Source of the DNA: Xanthobacteraceae bacterium
GTDB taxonomy: Bacteria; Pseudomonadota; Alphaproteobacteria; Rhizobiales; Xanthobacteraceae
Length of the DNA stretch: 53,021 nt
NCBI GenBank assembly: GCA_019745775.1
Contig: JAIESR010000051.1
Span: 1 to 53,021, forward strand
Direction: 5' to 3'
The notes under the pieces are model-generated. The model had not been told where the DNA came from. It ran no database searches and saw nothing but the letters and a program-made list of their open reading frames with translations. This document shows positions 15,768-23,755 of this stretch, piece after piece. Every line of letters begins with the position of its first letter. Position 1 is the first letter of the stretch. The translations under genes and the position numbers were made by a program.

Positions 15768-17945
15768 ATGCCGACACTGACCCAGGACCAGAAGGTCGAA
15801 GGAATCCGGGCGCTGCTCAATCCGAAGAGCGTCGCCATCGTGGGCGCGAGCGACCGCCCCGGCAACTGGTCGATGCGCGTGTTCCAGACGCTGCGCCGCT
15901 TCGCCTTCGCGGGCCCGATCTATCCGGTCAATCCGCGCAACAAGACGGTGTGGGACGGCGAGACGTGTTACGCGTCGCTGTCCGACCTGCCGGCAGCGCC
16001 CGACCATGTGGTGGTGATCGTGCCGGGCGCGGCGGCGATCGACGCCGTCGCGGAGGCCGGCAAGGTGAAGGCGCGCAGCGCCACCGTCTTCAGCGGCGGT
16101 TTCGGCGAGGGCGGCGACCCGAAGGGACGCGAGCTCGCCGTTCGCCTGCGCCAGGCGATCGACGGCGGATCGCTGGCGGTGTCGGGCCCCAATTGCCTCG
16201 GCAATCTCGCGGCACCGCACCGCTTCATGACGATCCCGGACGATCGTATCGTCGAGCTCGAACTCGGCCCGGTCGCGATCGTCGGACAGAGCGGCGGCAT
16301 CGTGATGGCGATCCAACGCGCGCTGGCCGCGCGCGGCGTCAAGACCAGCTACGCCATCACCTCGGGCAACGAGATCGGTCTCTATACCTCCGACTACATC
16401 CGCTATCTCGCCGACGATCCGCATGTGAAGGTGATCGTCTGCTTCATCGAGTCGATACGGCATGCGGCCGAATTCCGCCGCGCCTGCGGGCATGCGCGCG
16501 ATGCCGGGAAGCCTGTCGTTGCGATCAAGATCGGCGGCTCCGAGGAAAGCCGCCGCGCCGCGCTGGCGCATACCGGCGCGCTCGCGGGATCGCTGCAATG
16601 TTTCGACGCCGTCGCCGAGACCGTCGGCGTGATCCGCGTCGACACCCTCGACGAGGCGGTCGAGGCCGCCGAATACTTCTCGCACGCGCCGATTCCCAAA
16701 GGCCCGCGACTCGGCGGCATGACCTTCTCCGGCGGCATGAAGGGCATGATGCTCGAAGCCGCCGAACGCCACGGCCTTTCGTTCCCGGCCCTTGCGCCTG
16801 AAACCCTCACCAAGGTCGGGGAGGTGCTCGGCGTCGGCACCTCGCTCGGCAATCCGCTCGATGCCGGCTTCGCCGCGCTGAGCAGCGCCGAGGCCTATTT
16901 CAAATGTATCGAGATCCTGCGCGCCGACCCGAACGTCGACGTGCTGCTGCTCCAGGAGGAGCTGCCGCCGCAGCCGCGCACCAACAACAAGGTCGACAAC
17001 CTCATCCAGGTCGACCGGATGGTGGCGGAGAATCCGCAGCCGCCGGTCGCGATCGTGTCGATGATCTCCTACATGTTCAGCGAGCACACGCGCGAATTCC
17101 GCGCCAGGCTCGGGCATCTCCCGGTGCTGCAGGAAATCGACAAGGCGTTGAAGGCCGCCGGCGCCGCCGGACGCTATGGCGCCTTGCGCGCGCAGGCGCC
17201 GTCAGCCGCGCCAGAGAGTGCACGCAACGCAAAGCCCAACATCGCTGGCATCCTGAAGCGCCGCAGCAAGGCCGCCGACGGCCTCTCCGTGCTCAACGAG
17301 GCGGACTCGAAGGAACTGCTGCGCGCCTACGGCATCCGCACGCCGCGCGAGGTGATTGCGGGCAGCGTCGACACCGCCGTCATGGCCGGGCAGGACATCG
17401 GCTATCCGGTGGTGCTGAAGCTCCTCGCCGCCGAGGTGCAGCACAAGTCGGATATCGGCGGCGTGATCCTCCACATCCGCAGCGACAACGAGATGCGCGC
17501 CGCCTATGCCCGGCTCGGGCAGAATCTTGCCAAGGCGCGCCCGGGCGCGAAGCTCGAACAGGCGATCGTGGCAGAGCAGGTCTCCGGCTTCGTCGAGCTG
17601 GCGCTCGGGGTGCAGCGCGATCCCGAAGTCGGCCCGGTGGTGATGTTCGGCTCCGGCGGCATCAATCTCGAGCTGCACAAGGACGTCGCCTTCGGCGCGG
17701 TGCCGCTGCCGCTCTGGCAGGCCAAGGCGATGATCGAGCGCACGACCGCCGGCAAGCTCCTGAAAGGCTATCGCGGCATGCCCGCAGGCGACGAAGGCAG
17801 CGTCCTTGCCGCATTGATCGCGCTTGGGCGCCTCGCGCATGATCTCGGCGACCAGGTCGAGAGCATCGACATCAATCCGGTGGTCGCGCTGCCGGACGGC
17901 CAGGGCGCGGTCGCCCTCGATGCGCTGGTGGTGCTACGGAGCTAG
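15768..17945 (+). CDS. acyl-CoA synthetase, ADP-forming (acetate-CoA ligase family)
   Basis: 725 aa, cytoplasmic. Seen: an N-terminal CoA-binding Rossmann domain (KSVAIVGASDRPGNWS from about residue 17), two flavodoxin-like ligase domains with H268 in AHTGALAGS (equivalent to the phosphohistidine of succinyl-CoA synthetase alpha), and a C-terminal ATP-grasp domain (about 490-720, YPVVLKLLA and the HKSDIGGV loop). The fused alpha-beta order and length are normal for NDP-forming acyl-CoA synthetases. Reaction by family: carboxylate + CoA + ATP to acyl-CoA + ADP + phosphate. The substrate is unspecified. A periplasmic binding protein gene follows after 12 bp and is probably co-transcribed. Confidence 0.9.
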   Translation: MPTLTQDQKVEGIRALLNPKSVAIVGASDRPGNWSMRVFQTLRRFAFAGPIYPVNPRNKTVWDGETCYASLSDLPAAPDHVVVIVPGAAAIDAVAEAGKVKARSATVFSGGFGEGGDPKGRELAVRLRQAIDGGSLAVSGPNCLGNLAAPHRFMTIPDDRIVELELGPVAIVGQSGGIVMAIQRALAARGVKTSYAITSGNEIGLYTSDYIRYLADDPHVKVIVCFIESIRHAAEFRRACGHARDAGKPVVAIKIGGSEESRRAALAHTGALAGSLQCFDAVAETVGVIRVDTLDEAVEAAEYFSHAPIPKGPRLGGMTFSGGMKGMMLEAAERHGLSFPALAPETLTKVGEVLGVGTSLGNPLDAGFAALSSAEAYFKCIEILRADPNVDVLLLQEELPPQPRTNNKVDNLIQVDRMVAENPQPPVAIVSMISYMFSEHTREFRARLGHLPVLQEIDKALKAAGAAGRYGALRAQAPSAAPESARNAKPNIAGILKRRSKAADGLSVLNEADSKELLRAYGIRTPREVIAGSVDTAVMAGQDIGYPVVLKLLAAEVQHKSDIGGVILHIRSDNEMRAAYARLGQNLAKARPGAKLEQAIVAEQVSGFVELALGVQRDPEVGPVVMFGSGGINLELHKDVAFGAVPLPLWQAKAMIERTTAGKLLKGYRGMPAGDEGSVLAALIALGRLAHDLGDQVESIDINPVVALPDGQGAVALDALVVLRS

Positions 17946-17957
17946 AAGAGGTCTCCC

Positions 17958-18995
17958 ATGGCGAGGAATTTTTCTGCACGTCTCCTGGCTGCCGCCTGCG
18001 CACTTGCGCTCGGCACCCTCCCCACCCCCGCAGCCGAGGTCGACCCGCAGCTGATCGCGCGCGCCAAGAAGGAAGGCCAGGTCGTCTACTACACCGACCT
18101 CATCATCGAGCAGGTGGTGCGGCCACTGGTCGCCGCGTTCGAGAAGAAATACGGCATCAAGGTCACGTTCACGCGCGGCGACAGCCAGGTCAACTCGGTC
18201 AAGGTGCTGAACGAATATCGCGCCGGACGGGTGCAGTCCGACGTGTTCGGGCTGACCTCAGGCTTCCATGTCCTGCGCGACGCCGGCGCCGTGCGGCCGT
18301 TCACCACCGCCAACGGCGACGAGCTGCCGCCGCAGTACCGCGACCGGGACCGCTACTGGGTCTCGACCCATGTCTATGTGATGACGCCGGGATTGAACAC
18401 CAGCCTGGTGCCGGCCGCGCAACGGCCAAAGAGCTATGACGACCTGCTACTGCCCTATTGGAAGGACAAGATGGTCTGGAAGCCGAACGACATGTCCGGC
18501 GCCACCGGCTTTGTCGGCAACGTGCTGCTGAGCATGGGCGAGGAGCGCGGCATGGATTATCTGCGCCGCCTCTCCAAGCAGAACATCAAGATGGTCAACG
18601 CCAGCGCGCGGGCGGTCCTCGACCAGGTGATCGGCGGCGAATACGCGATGAGCCTGCAGATCTTCAATCACCACGCCGCCATCAGCGCCAAGAAAGGCGC
18701 GCCGGTCGACTGGGTGCGGCTCAACCCTTCAACGGTCAACCCCAGCATGGTCGCGCTGACCAGCAACGCGCCGCATCCGAACGCCGGGCAGCTCTTCATC
18801 GAGTTTCTGACATCGCCGGAAGGCCAGGCGATCTTCCAGAAGGCGGACTACCTGCCGGCGCGCCCGGACGTGCCGCCGACGATCCCGGAGCTCGTCCCGG
18901 AACGCGGCGGGTTTGCGCCGAACGTCATTACGCCCGAATTGCAGGCGAAGCACCTCGACCATTGGGACAAGACCGTCGCGACATTGTTCCGGTAA
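17958..18995 (+). CDS. extracellular solute-binding protein (FbpA/PotD-like)
   Basis: 345 aa. Seen: a signal peptide (MARNFSARLLAAACALALG, cleavage near TPAAE) and a type II periplasmic fold beginning GQVVYYTDLIIEQVVRPLVAAFEKKYGIKV, as in iron(III)/2-aminoethylphosphonate-type binding proteins. The C-terminal LFIEFLTSPEGQAIF block is typical of the family. No permease or ATPase accompanies it, so it is an orphan receptor here. It follows the acyl-CoA synthetase gene closely and is followed by a secreted hydrolase gene after 9 bp. The ligand could be a metal chelate or small anion; undetermined. Confidence 0.82.
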   Translation: MARNFSARLLAAACALALGTLPTPAAEVDPQLIARAKKEGQVVYYTDLIIEQVVRPLVAAFEKKYGIKVTFTRGDSQVNSVKVLNEYRAGRVQSDVFGLTSGFHVLRDAGAVRPFTTANGDELPPQYRDRDRYWVSTHVYVMTPGLNTSLVPAAQRPKSYDDLLLPYWKDKMVWKPNDMSGATGFVGNVLLSMGEERGMDYLRRLSKQNIKMVNASARAVLDQVIGGEYAMSLQIFNHHAAISAKKGAPVDWVRLNPSTVNPSMVALTSNAPHPNAGQLFIEFLTSPEGQAIFQKADYLPARPDVPPTIPELVPERGGFAPNVITPELQAKHLDHWDKTVATLFR

Positions 18996-19004
18996 CGATT
19001 ACGT

Positions 19005-19970
19005 ATGCGAATGCGGCCATCATCCGCTCCCATGAGATTCCTGCTCGCACTGGCCGGTGCCGTATCGATGCTGCCGACCCTGGCGTCGGCGCAAGCGCCG
19101 CTGCCGGTGACGCGCAGCACGATGGTGCCGTTCGACGTGTCGCCGTTTCCGTTCACCGGCATCTCGCCGCGCACCGGGAAGCCGTTTCTCGATGTCACCG
19201 AGGGCGAGCGGCGCGGACGCACGGCGCGCGCCGGCGTGCTGTGGGAGGAGACGACCTACAGCGACCGCCGGGTGCTGCTGTCGATCCCGCGCGGCTTCGA
19301 TCTGCGCAGGCCGTCGCTGATCGTGGTGTTCTTCCACGGCAACGGCGCGACGCTGGCCCGCGACGTGCGCAACCGGCAGCAGGTGCCGCGGCAGATCGTC
19401 GAGTCCGGGCTCAACGCCGTGCTGGTTGCACCACAATTCGCCGTCGACGCCGCCGATTCCAGCGCCGGCCGGTTTTGGGAGCCGGGCGTGTTCGCGCAGT
19501 TCATGCGCGAGGCGGCGGGCCAGCTTGCCCGCCTGCATGGCGATGCGCGGGCGAAAGCGATGTTCGAGCGCGCGCCGATCGTGATCGCGGCCTATAGCGG
19601 CGGCTACCATCCGCTCGCCTTCGTGCTCGCGGTCGGCGGCGCCACCGAGCGCGTCCGCGGCGCACTCCTGCTCGACGCGCTTTACGGCGACCACGACAAA
19701 TATCTCGACTGGCTCGCCCGCCGGCCGGAGGCGTTTTTCGTGAGCACCTACGGGCCGCTGGTGAAGCCGCAAAATCTGGAATTCCAGAAGCAGCTCACCG
19801 AGCGCGGGATTGGCTTTACATCCAACTTTCCGCCACACCTGGTGCCGGGGATCAACGCCTTCCTCGACGTCGGCGAGGAGGTGAAGCACAACGACTTCGT
19901 GACGCAGGCCTGGTCCGCCGACCCGCTCAAGGTGATGCTGTCGCGCGTGCCTGGCTACGTGCGGCGCTGA
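19005..19970 (+). CDS. secreted alpha/beta hydrolase-like protein
   Basis: 321 aa. Seen: a signal peptide (cleavage near LASAQA), an HGNG oxyanion-type motif in VVFFHGNGA, and a nucleophile-elbow-like A-Y-S-G-G-Y in VIAAYSGGYHPLAF. Start at 19005; an internal ATG at 19032 would give a more compact signal peptide, and neither has a clear ribosome site. It is 9 bp behind the binding-protein gene. Periplasmic ester or amide hydrolysis is inferred from the fold only. Confidence 0.7.
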   Translation: MRMRPSSAPMRFLLALAGAVSMLPTLASAQAPLPVTRSTMVPFDVSPFPFTGISPRTGKPFLDVTEGERRGRTARAGVLWEETTYSDRRVLLSIPRGFDLRRPSLIVVFFHGNGATLARDVRNRQQVPRQIVESGLNAVLVAPQFAVDAADSSAGRFWEPGVFAQFMREAAGQLARLHGDARAKAMFERAPIVIAAYSGGYHPLAFVLAVGGATERVRGALLLDALYGDHDKYLDWLARRPEAFFVSTYGPLVKPQNLEFQKQLTERGIGFTSNFPPHLVPGINAFLDVGEEVKHNDFVTQAWSADPLKVMLSRVPGYVRR

Positions 19971-20030
19971 AGTACCGCCGCTCCATTGCGCCAGCAGTTG
20001 GGATTCGCTAGCAGAGCGTCACACACGGTC

Positions 20031-20061
20031 GGCTCCCTCTCCCCTCCGGGGACAGGGAGCC
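20031..20061. repeat. short hairpin upstream of the hydrolase pair
   Basis: ggctccct ... agggagcc inverted arms around a ccctccgggg core. No T-run follows, so it is more likely a fragment of the G/C-run repeat family than an intrinsic terminator. Confidence 0.5.
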
Positions 20062-20103
20062 GAGCGTGCCGTAACCGTAGGCTGTAAGCACGAGGAGACC
20101 GCC

Positions 20104-20886
20104 TTGCCCTGGACGAGCGCGAACGGCATCAGCATCCACTATGAACTCGAAGGCAAGGATGGCCCCGTCGTCGTGCTCTTGCACGAGATGGGCGGCACGC
20201 TCGACAGCTGGGACGCGGTCGCGCCGGAACTCGCCAGGGACTACCGGGTCGTGCGCTACGACCAGCGCGGGGCGGGCCTCACCGAAAAGGTGCGCAAGCC
20301 GTTCACCAACGACGACGCCGTCGGCGACCTCGAAGGCGTGCTCAAGAACCTCGGCCTCAAGCCGCCCTATCACTTCGTCTGCGTGGCGGCCGCGAGTACG
20401 CAGGTGCTGCGCTTCCTCGAGAAGCACCCCGAGCAGGTCAAGTCGATCGTGCTCTGCAACCCCGCCCCCGGCGTCGACCCGAGCCGCGCCGGCGCGCTGA
20501 ACGAGCGCGCGGACCTCGCGGAAAAAGAGGGCATGGCCGGCGTCATGGGCATCACGCTCGACAAGTCCTATCCGCCGACGCTCGGCGAGCCCGCCGCCTA
20601 CGAGGCCTATCGCGGGCGCTATCTCGCCAACGATCCGGTCGGCTTCGGGCTCGCGCACCGCATGCTGGCGATGACCAACATGCTGCACATGCTGCCGAAG
20701 GTGACGGTGCCGACCCTGGTGGTCGCCGGCAAGCACGACACCGTGCGCCCGCCCGCCGGCACCGAGGAGCTGTCGAAGAAAATCCCCGGCGCGAAATTCG
20801 CGCTGATCGAGGAGGCCGGCCACTTCCTGCCCACCACCGGGCCGAAGACGCTGGTGAAGCTGCTCAGAGATTTCCTGCCAAAGTAG
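20104..20886 (+). CDS. alpha/beta hydrolase-fold protein lacking the nucleophile serine
   Basis: 260 aa, cytoplasmic. TTG start at 20104, supported by a gaggag ribosome site and by alignment with its neighbour. Seen: HEMGG oxyanion region, RYDQRGAG, a candidate acid Asp in AGKHDTVRP and His in EEAGHFLP. The nucleophile elbow reads F91-V-C-V-A95-A-A-S98 where the paralog at 20910 has F-A-G-I-S94-M-G-G; codons confirm Ala at the nucleophile position. So it is probably not a serine hydrolase; it could be a cofactor-free lyase or a binding partner. It is 23 bp upstream of that paralog and surely co-transcribed. Confidence 0.8.
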   Translation: MPWTSANGISIHYELEGKDGPVVVLLHEMGGTLDSWDAVAPELARDYRVVRYDQRGAGLTEKVRKPFTNDDAVGDLEGVLKNLGLKPPYHFVCVAAASTQVLRFLEKHPEQVKSIVLCNPAPGVDPSRAGALNERADLAEKEGMAGVMGITLDKSYPPTLGEPAAYEAYRGRYLANDPVGFGLAHRMLAMTNMLHMLPKVTVPTLVVAGKHDTVRPPAGTEELSKKIPGAKFALIEEAGHFLPTTGPKTLVKLLRDFLPK

Positions 20887-20909
20887 TGTTTTCAACGAAC
20901 GGGTGAGTC

Positions 20910-21692
20910 ATGAAAGTCAAAGCCAACGGCATCAATTTCAATTGCGAGCTCGAGGGGCCCGAGGGCGCGCCTGTCATCATCTTCTCGAATTCGCTGATCA
21001 CCAATCTGTCGATGTGGGACGATCAGGCCGCGGCGCTCAGAGGAGAGTTCCGCGTGCTGCGCTACGACCAGCGCGGCCATGGCGGCACCGACGCGCCATC
21101 CGGCAAATACACGTTCGCGACGCTGACCGACGACGTGATCGCGATCATGGATGCGCTGTCGATCAAGCGCGCCAACTTCGCCGGCATCTCGATGGGTGGC
21201 ATGACCGCGCTGTTCCTGGCGGAGCGCTACGGCGACCGCTTCGACCGCATCTTCCCCTGCGACTGCGGCCCGGCCTCGACGCCGCAATCCGCGCAGCAAT
21301 GGAAGGAGCGCATCGATCTCGGCGCCGCCAAGGGCATGGACGCGCTGGTCGACCAGACCATCAACCGCTGGTTCCCGCCGGAATTCCAAGCCGCGCAGGT
21401 GGCAAAGGTCGACAAGGTGCGCACCATGATCCGCACGACGAAATACGACGGCTTCGCCGGCTGCGCCTGGGCGCTGTCGGACTACGACACCCGGCCGGGG
21501 CTCGCCGGCATCAAGAACCCGATCATGTGCATCTGCGGCACCAAGGACCAAGCCTATCCCGGCATCCAGGCGATCCACGCGGCGATCCCCGGCTCGAAGC
21601 TCGTCAACATCGAAGGCGCCGGGCACATCTGCAATGTCGAGCAACCCGACAATTTCACCAAGGCGATCCGGGATTTCATCAGGGGCGGTTAA
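20910..21692 (+). CDS. alpha/beta hydrolase, 3-oxoadipate enol-lactonase-like
   Basis: 260 aa, cytoplasmic. Seen: SNSLITNLSMWDDQ (the region that reads SNSLGTDxxMWD in PcaD lactonases), RYDQRGHGGT, the complete nucleophile elbow G92-I-S94-M-G-G, an Asp in CGTKDQAYP and His in EGAGHICN. Family knowledge: PcaD opens 3-oxoadipate enol-lactone in the beta-ketoadipate route; related enzymes act on other lactones or esters. No pca genes flank it, so I do not assign pcaD. It lies between the Ser-less paralog and the gentisate-dioxygenase-like gene, which supports a role in ring-cleavage product metabolism (inference). Confidence 0.82.
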   Translation: MKVKANGINFNCELEGPEGAPVIIFSNSLITNLSMWDDQAAALRGEFRVLRYDQRGHGGTDAPSGKYTFATLTDDVIAIMDALSIKRANFAGISMGGMTALFLAERYGDRFDRIFPCDCGPASTPQSAQQWKERIDLGAAKGMDALVDQTINRWFPPEFQAAQVAKVDKVRTMIRTTKYDGFAGCAWALSDYDTRPGLAGIKNPIMCICGTKDQAYPGIQAIHAAIPGSKLVNIEGAGHICNVEQPDNFTKAIRDFIRGG

Positions 21693-21748
21693 GCATTGCG
21701 GTCCGCGCATCTGGTTTCCGCGGACGGCATAACGCTGGCAGCTTGTAA

Positions 21749-21762
21749 TTGACCTGCATCAA
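21749..21762 (+). promoter_or_regulatory. possible FixK/FNR-type box
   Basis: TTGACCTGCATCAA, TTGA-N6-TCAA, 161 bp before the bicupin start. A TATGCT hexamer at 21774-21779 could be a -10, but the spacing does not fit a class II FNR promoter; TTGACC could instead be a plain -35 hexamer with a 19-bp spacer. Weaker than the site at 8538. Confidence 0.35.
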
Positions 21763-21922
21763 TACCTGCCTGTTATGCTTTCGGACCGAAGGCGACTCCG
21801 CGCGCCGTTGCAAACAAACCGGCGTCGTTATAGGTCATTGACGGAATGGCTCGACCCGTTTGGAGGGCGTAACGGCCCATTTATTCAGCGGCCGCGAGCC
21901 GGCTGCCCAGGAGGACAAGAAC

Positions 21923-23125
21923 ATGACCCTGCAGGAACCCACCCGCCCCGGCATCTCGAACAAGGCGCGCGAGTTGATGGAAGGCATCAACACCGATGCC
22001 GGCAAGGACAACATCTGGGTCCGCACCCAGATGAATGCGCCGTCTCAGCGCGCCTGGTTCGCCGACCCCAGCGGGACCGGCACCAAGGGAACGGGTCGCG
22101 TCGCGATCGGCCAGCTGAAAAGCGCTCCCTGCCGCTGGCGCTGGAAGGAATACAAAGGCTATCTCGACCGCCTCTCCCGCATCGCGGCGGAAGCCGACGT
22201 GCCGCCGATCGAGTTCGCCGACCGGCAGTCGATCCTGCTCACGAATCCCGGCCTCGGCGGCCGCCTGCAGGTGACCAACACCATCCGCTGCGCGATCTCG
22301 ATCTACAATCCCGGCGACATCGCCCCCGCCCACGTGCATTCGCCGAACGCCAGCCGCACCATCCTGTCGGCCAAGGGCGGCTACACCAACGTGGAAGGCG
22401 AGCGCTGCGAGGCGACCCGCGGCGACATCATCCTCACCCCGAACGGCACCTGGCACGACCACGGCAACGAAGACAAAGAGCCGGTGATCTGGATCGACAT
22501 GCTGGACTGGCCGCTGATGGAGTTCCTGGATTGCGCCTGGGTCGACCAGGAGTTCAAGCCGGGCATCGGCTCGAACCAGAAGAGCCAGGCCACGATCCAG
22601 ACCAACGGCTATTCGGAGGCGCTCTACGGCAACGGCGGACTGGTTCCGACCTTCGTCTCGCATCAGCGCGGCTGGGGCCATGAACCCGCGCCTTACATCC
22701 ACTTCCGCGGCGATCAGATCCGCTCGGCGCTGGAGCGGCTGCGCAAGGAGGCCGGCGATCCGCACGAGGGCATCCAGATGCAGCTCGTGAACCCGGTGAC
22801 CGGCAAGCCGGTGTTCCTGACGCTGAACTATCAGGCCCAGCTCCTGCGCCCCGGCGAAGAGACGCAGCTCAAGCGCGAGACCTGCGGCACCTTCCATGTG
22901 GTGATCGAGGGCAAAGGCAAGACCGAGATCGGCGGCCAGACCTACGACTGGGAGCCGAACGACATCTTCGTCGTGCCGAACTTCGTCTGGCGCAAGCACA
23001 TCAACACCGGCACGAGCGACGCCATCATCTACACGGTGTCGGACTCGACGCTCTTGCGCTCGATCGGCCAGTACCGCGCCCAGGGCAAGGACAAGGCCGG
23101 CAAGGTGATTCAGCTGGTGCAGTGA
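21923..23125 (+). CDS. gentisate 1,2-dioxygenase-like bicupin
   Basis: 400 aa, cytoplasmic. Start at 21923, behind a ccaggagga ribosome site. Seen: N-terminal cupin with metal-ligand motif A-H137-V-H139 and the later W-H178-D-H of GDIILTPNGTWHDHG, plus VIWIDMLDWPL, all aligned to gentisate/salicylate 1,2-dioxygenases. A second cupin (about 290-370, CGTFHVVIEGKG...PNDIFVVPNF) is degenerate, as usual. Family reaction: Fe(II)-dependent ring cleavage between carboxyl- and hydroxyl-bearing carbons. The residues around the HxH (HSPNASR) differ from classical enzymes (HRHTxxAxRF), so substrate specificity may differ. A clear terminator follows at 23153. Confidence 0.82.
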   Translation: MTLQEPTRPGISNKARELMEGINTDAGKDNIWVRTQMNAPSQRAWFADPSGTGTKGTGRVAIGQLKSAPCRWRWKEYKGYLDRLSRIAAEADVPPIEFADRQSILLTNPGLGGRLQVTNTIRCAISIYNPGDIAPAHVHSPNASRTILSAKGGYTNVEGERCEATRGDIILTPNGTWHDHGNEDKEPVIWIDMLDWPLMEFLDCAWVDQEFKPGIGSNQKSQATIQTNGYSEALYGNGGLVPTFVSHQRGWGHEPAPYIHFRGDQIRSALERLRKEAGDPHEGIQMQLVNPVTGKPVFLTLNYQAQLLRPGEETQLKRETCGTFHVVIEGKGKTEIGGQTYDWEPNDIFVVPNFVWRKHINTGTSDAIIYTVSDSTLLRSIGQYRAQGKDKAGKVIQLVQ

Positions 23126-23152
23126 GCGGCAGCACGCATCGCGAATATGGAG

Positions 23153-23184
23153 GCGCCGCCCGAAGGGGCGGCGCTTTTGTTTTG
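23153..23184 (+). terminator. intrinsic terminator of the bicupin gene
   Basis: Perfect 8-bp stem gcgccgcc / ggcggcgc (23153-23160, 23167-23174) with a cgaagg loop, followed by TTTTGTTTT. Lies 27 bp after the stop codon. Confidence 0.9.
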
Positions 23185-23242
23185 GCTATTGCCAGTTAGT
23201 AGGTGGGAAACTTCGCAGTCGCAGTGCTGCCTCCGTGGAACG

Positions 23243-23755
23243 CTATAAATCCCCAAGCTTCAATTGTGCGTCCCTAATTGTCACCACGGGCTCGGGAAAG
23301 GTCCCTTCTGGCAAATCGGAGGAAGCGACCCATTCGATGCACTTCGGGAGCGCGCCATTTGTTTCAGTGAACTCCACGACAGCTTTCAAAGCTTGCTCGA
23401 ACGGGATGAAGAGGCCGACCGGCAACCGGCTGCGGTGCTTGGTCACGACCCACTGCCGCAACATTCTTAGATTGCCTTTAGAACAGTAGGACACTCCGTC
23501 CGTTGCGCTCCATCGATCGTAAAACAGCAGAATGCCCAGATCGGGCCTGCCAACGATTTGGAGGTCGATGTCAATCTGCTGCTCACGAGGCAAGCTCTCA
23601 GTGCCATCTACGCACTCCGCACTTACACTCCAACTGTCATTGTCTTTACCAAAGGCGGTTTGCCGCCCTGCGGGTGTTAAGAAATAGGGCGCCAGCCACT
23701 TCTTGTCCGGCCATCCGTATCCCGGATGATCCATAAAATAGATGGTCTTTATCAT
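23243..23755 (-). CDS. Imm1-like immunity protein
   Basis: 170 aa, cytoplasmic, acidic, no signal or membrane segment. Start at 23755: GGAGG lies 5 nt upstream and the ATG overlaps the TGA of the toxin gene (ATGA). Seen: a mostly beta-strand-like pattern and a C-terminal stretch IPFEQALKAVVEF..TNGALPKCIEW that resembles my recollection of the Imm1 immunity family (IPxxxALxAxxEFxxTGxxPxxxxW). Imm1 is known from polymorphic toxin loci, often beside deaminase toxins. With the deaminase-fold protein upstream this gives a toxin-immunity assignment. Codon use is noticeably less GC-rich than the neighbours, suggesting recent acquisition. Confidence 0.68.
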   Translation of the reverse strand: MIKTIYFMDHPGYGWPDKKWLAPYFLTPAGRQTAFGKDNDSWSVSAECVDGTESLPREQQIDIDLQIVGRPDLGILLFYDRWSATDGVSYCSKGNLRMLRQWVVTKHRSRLPVGLFIPFEQALKAVVEFTETNGALPKCIEWVASSDLPEGTFPEPVVTIRDAQLKLGDL

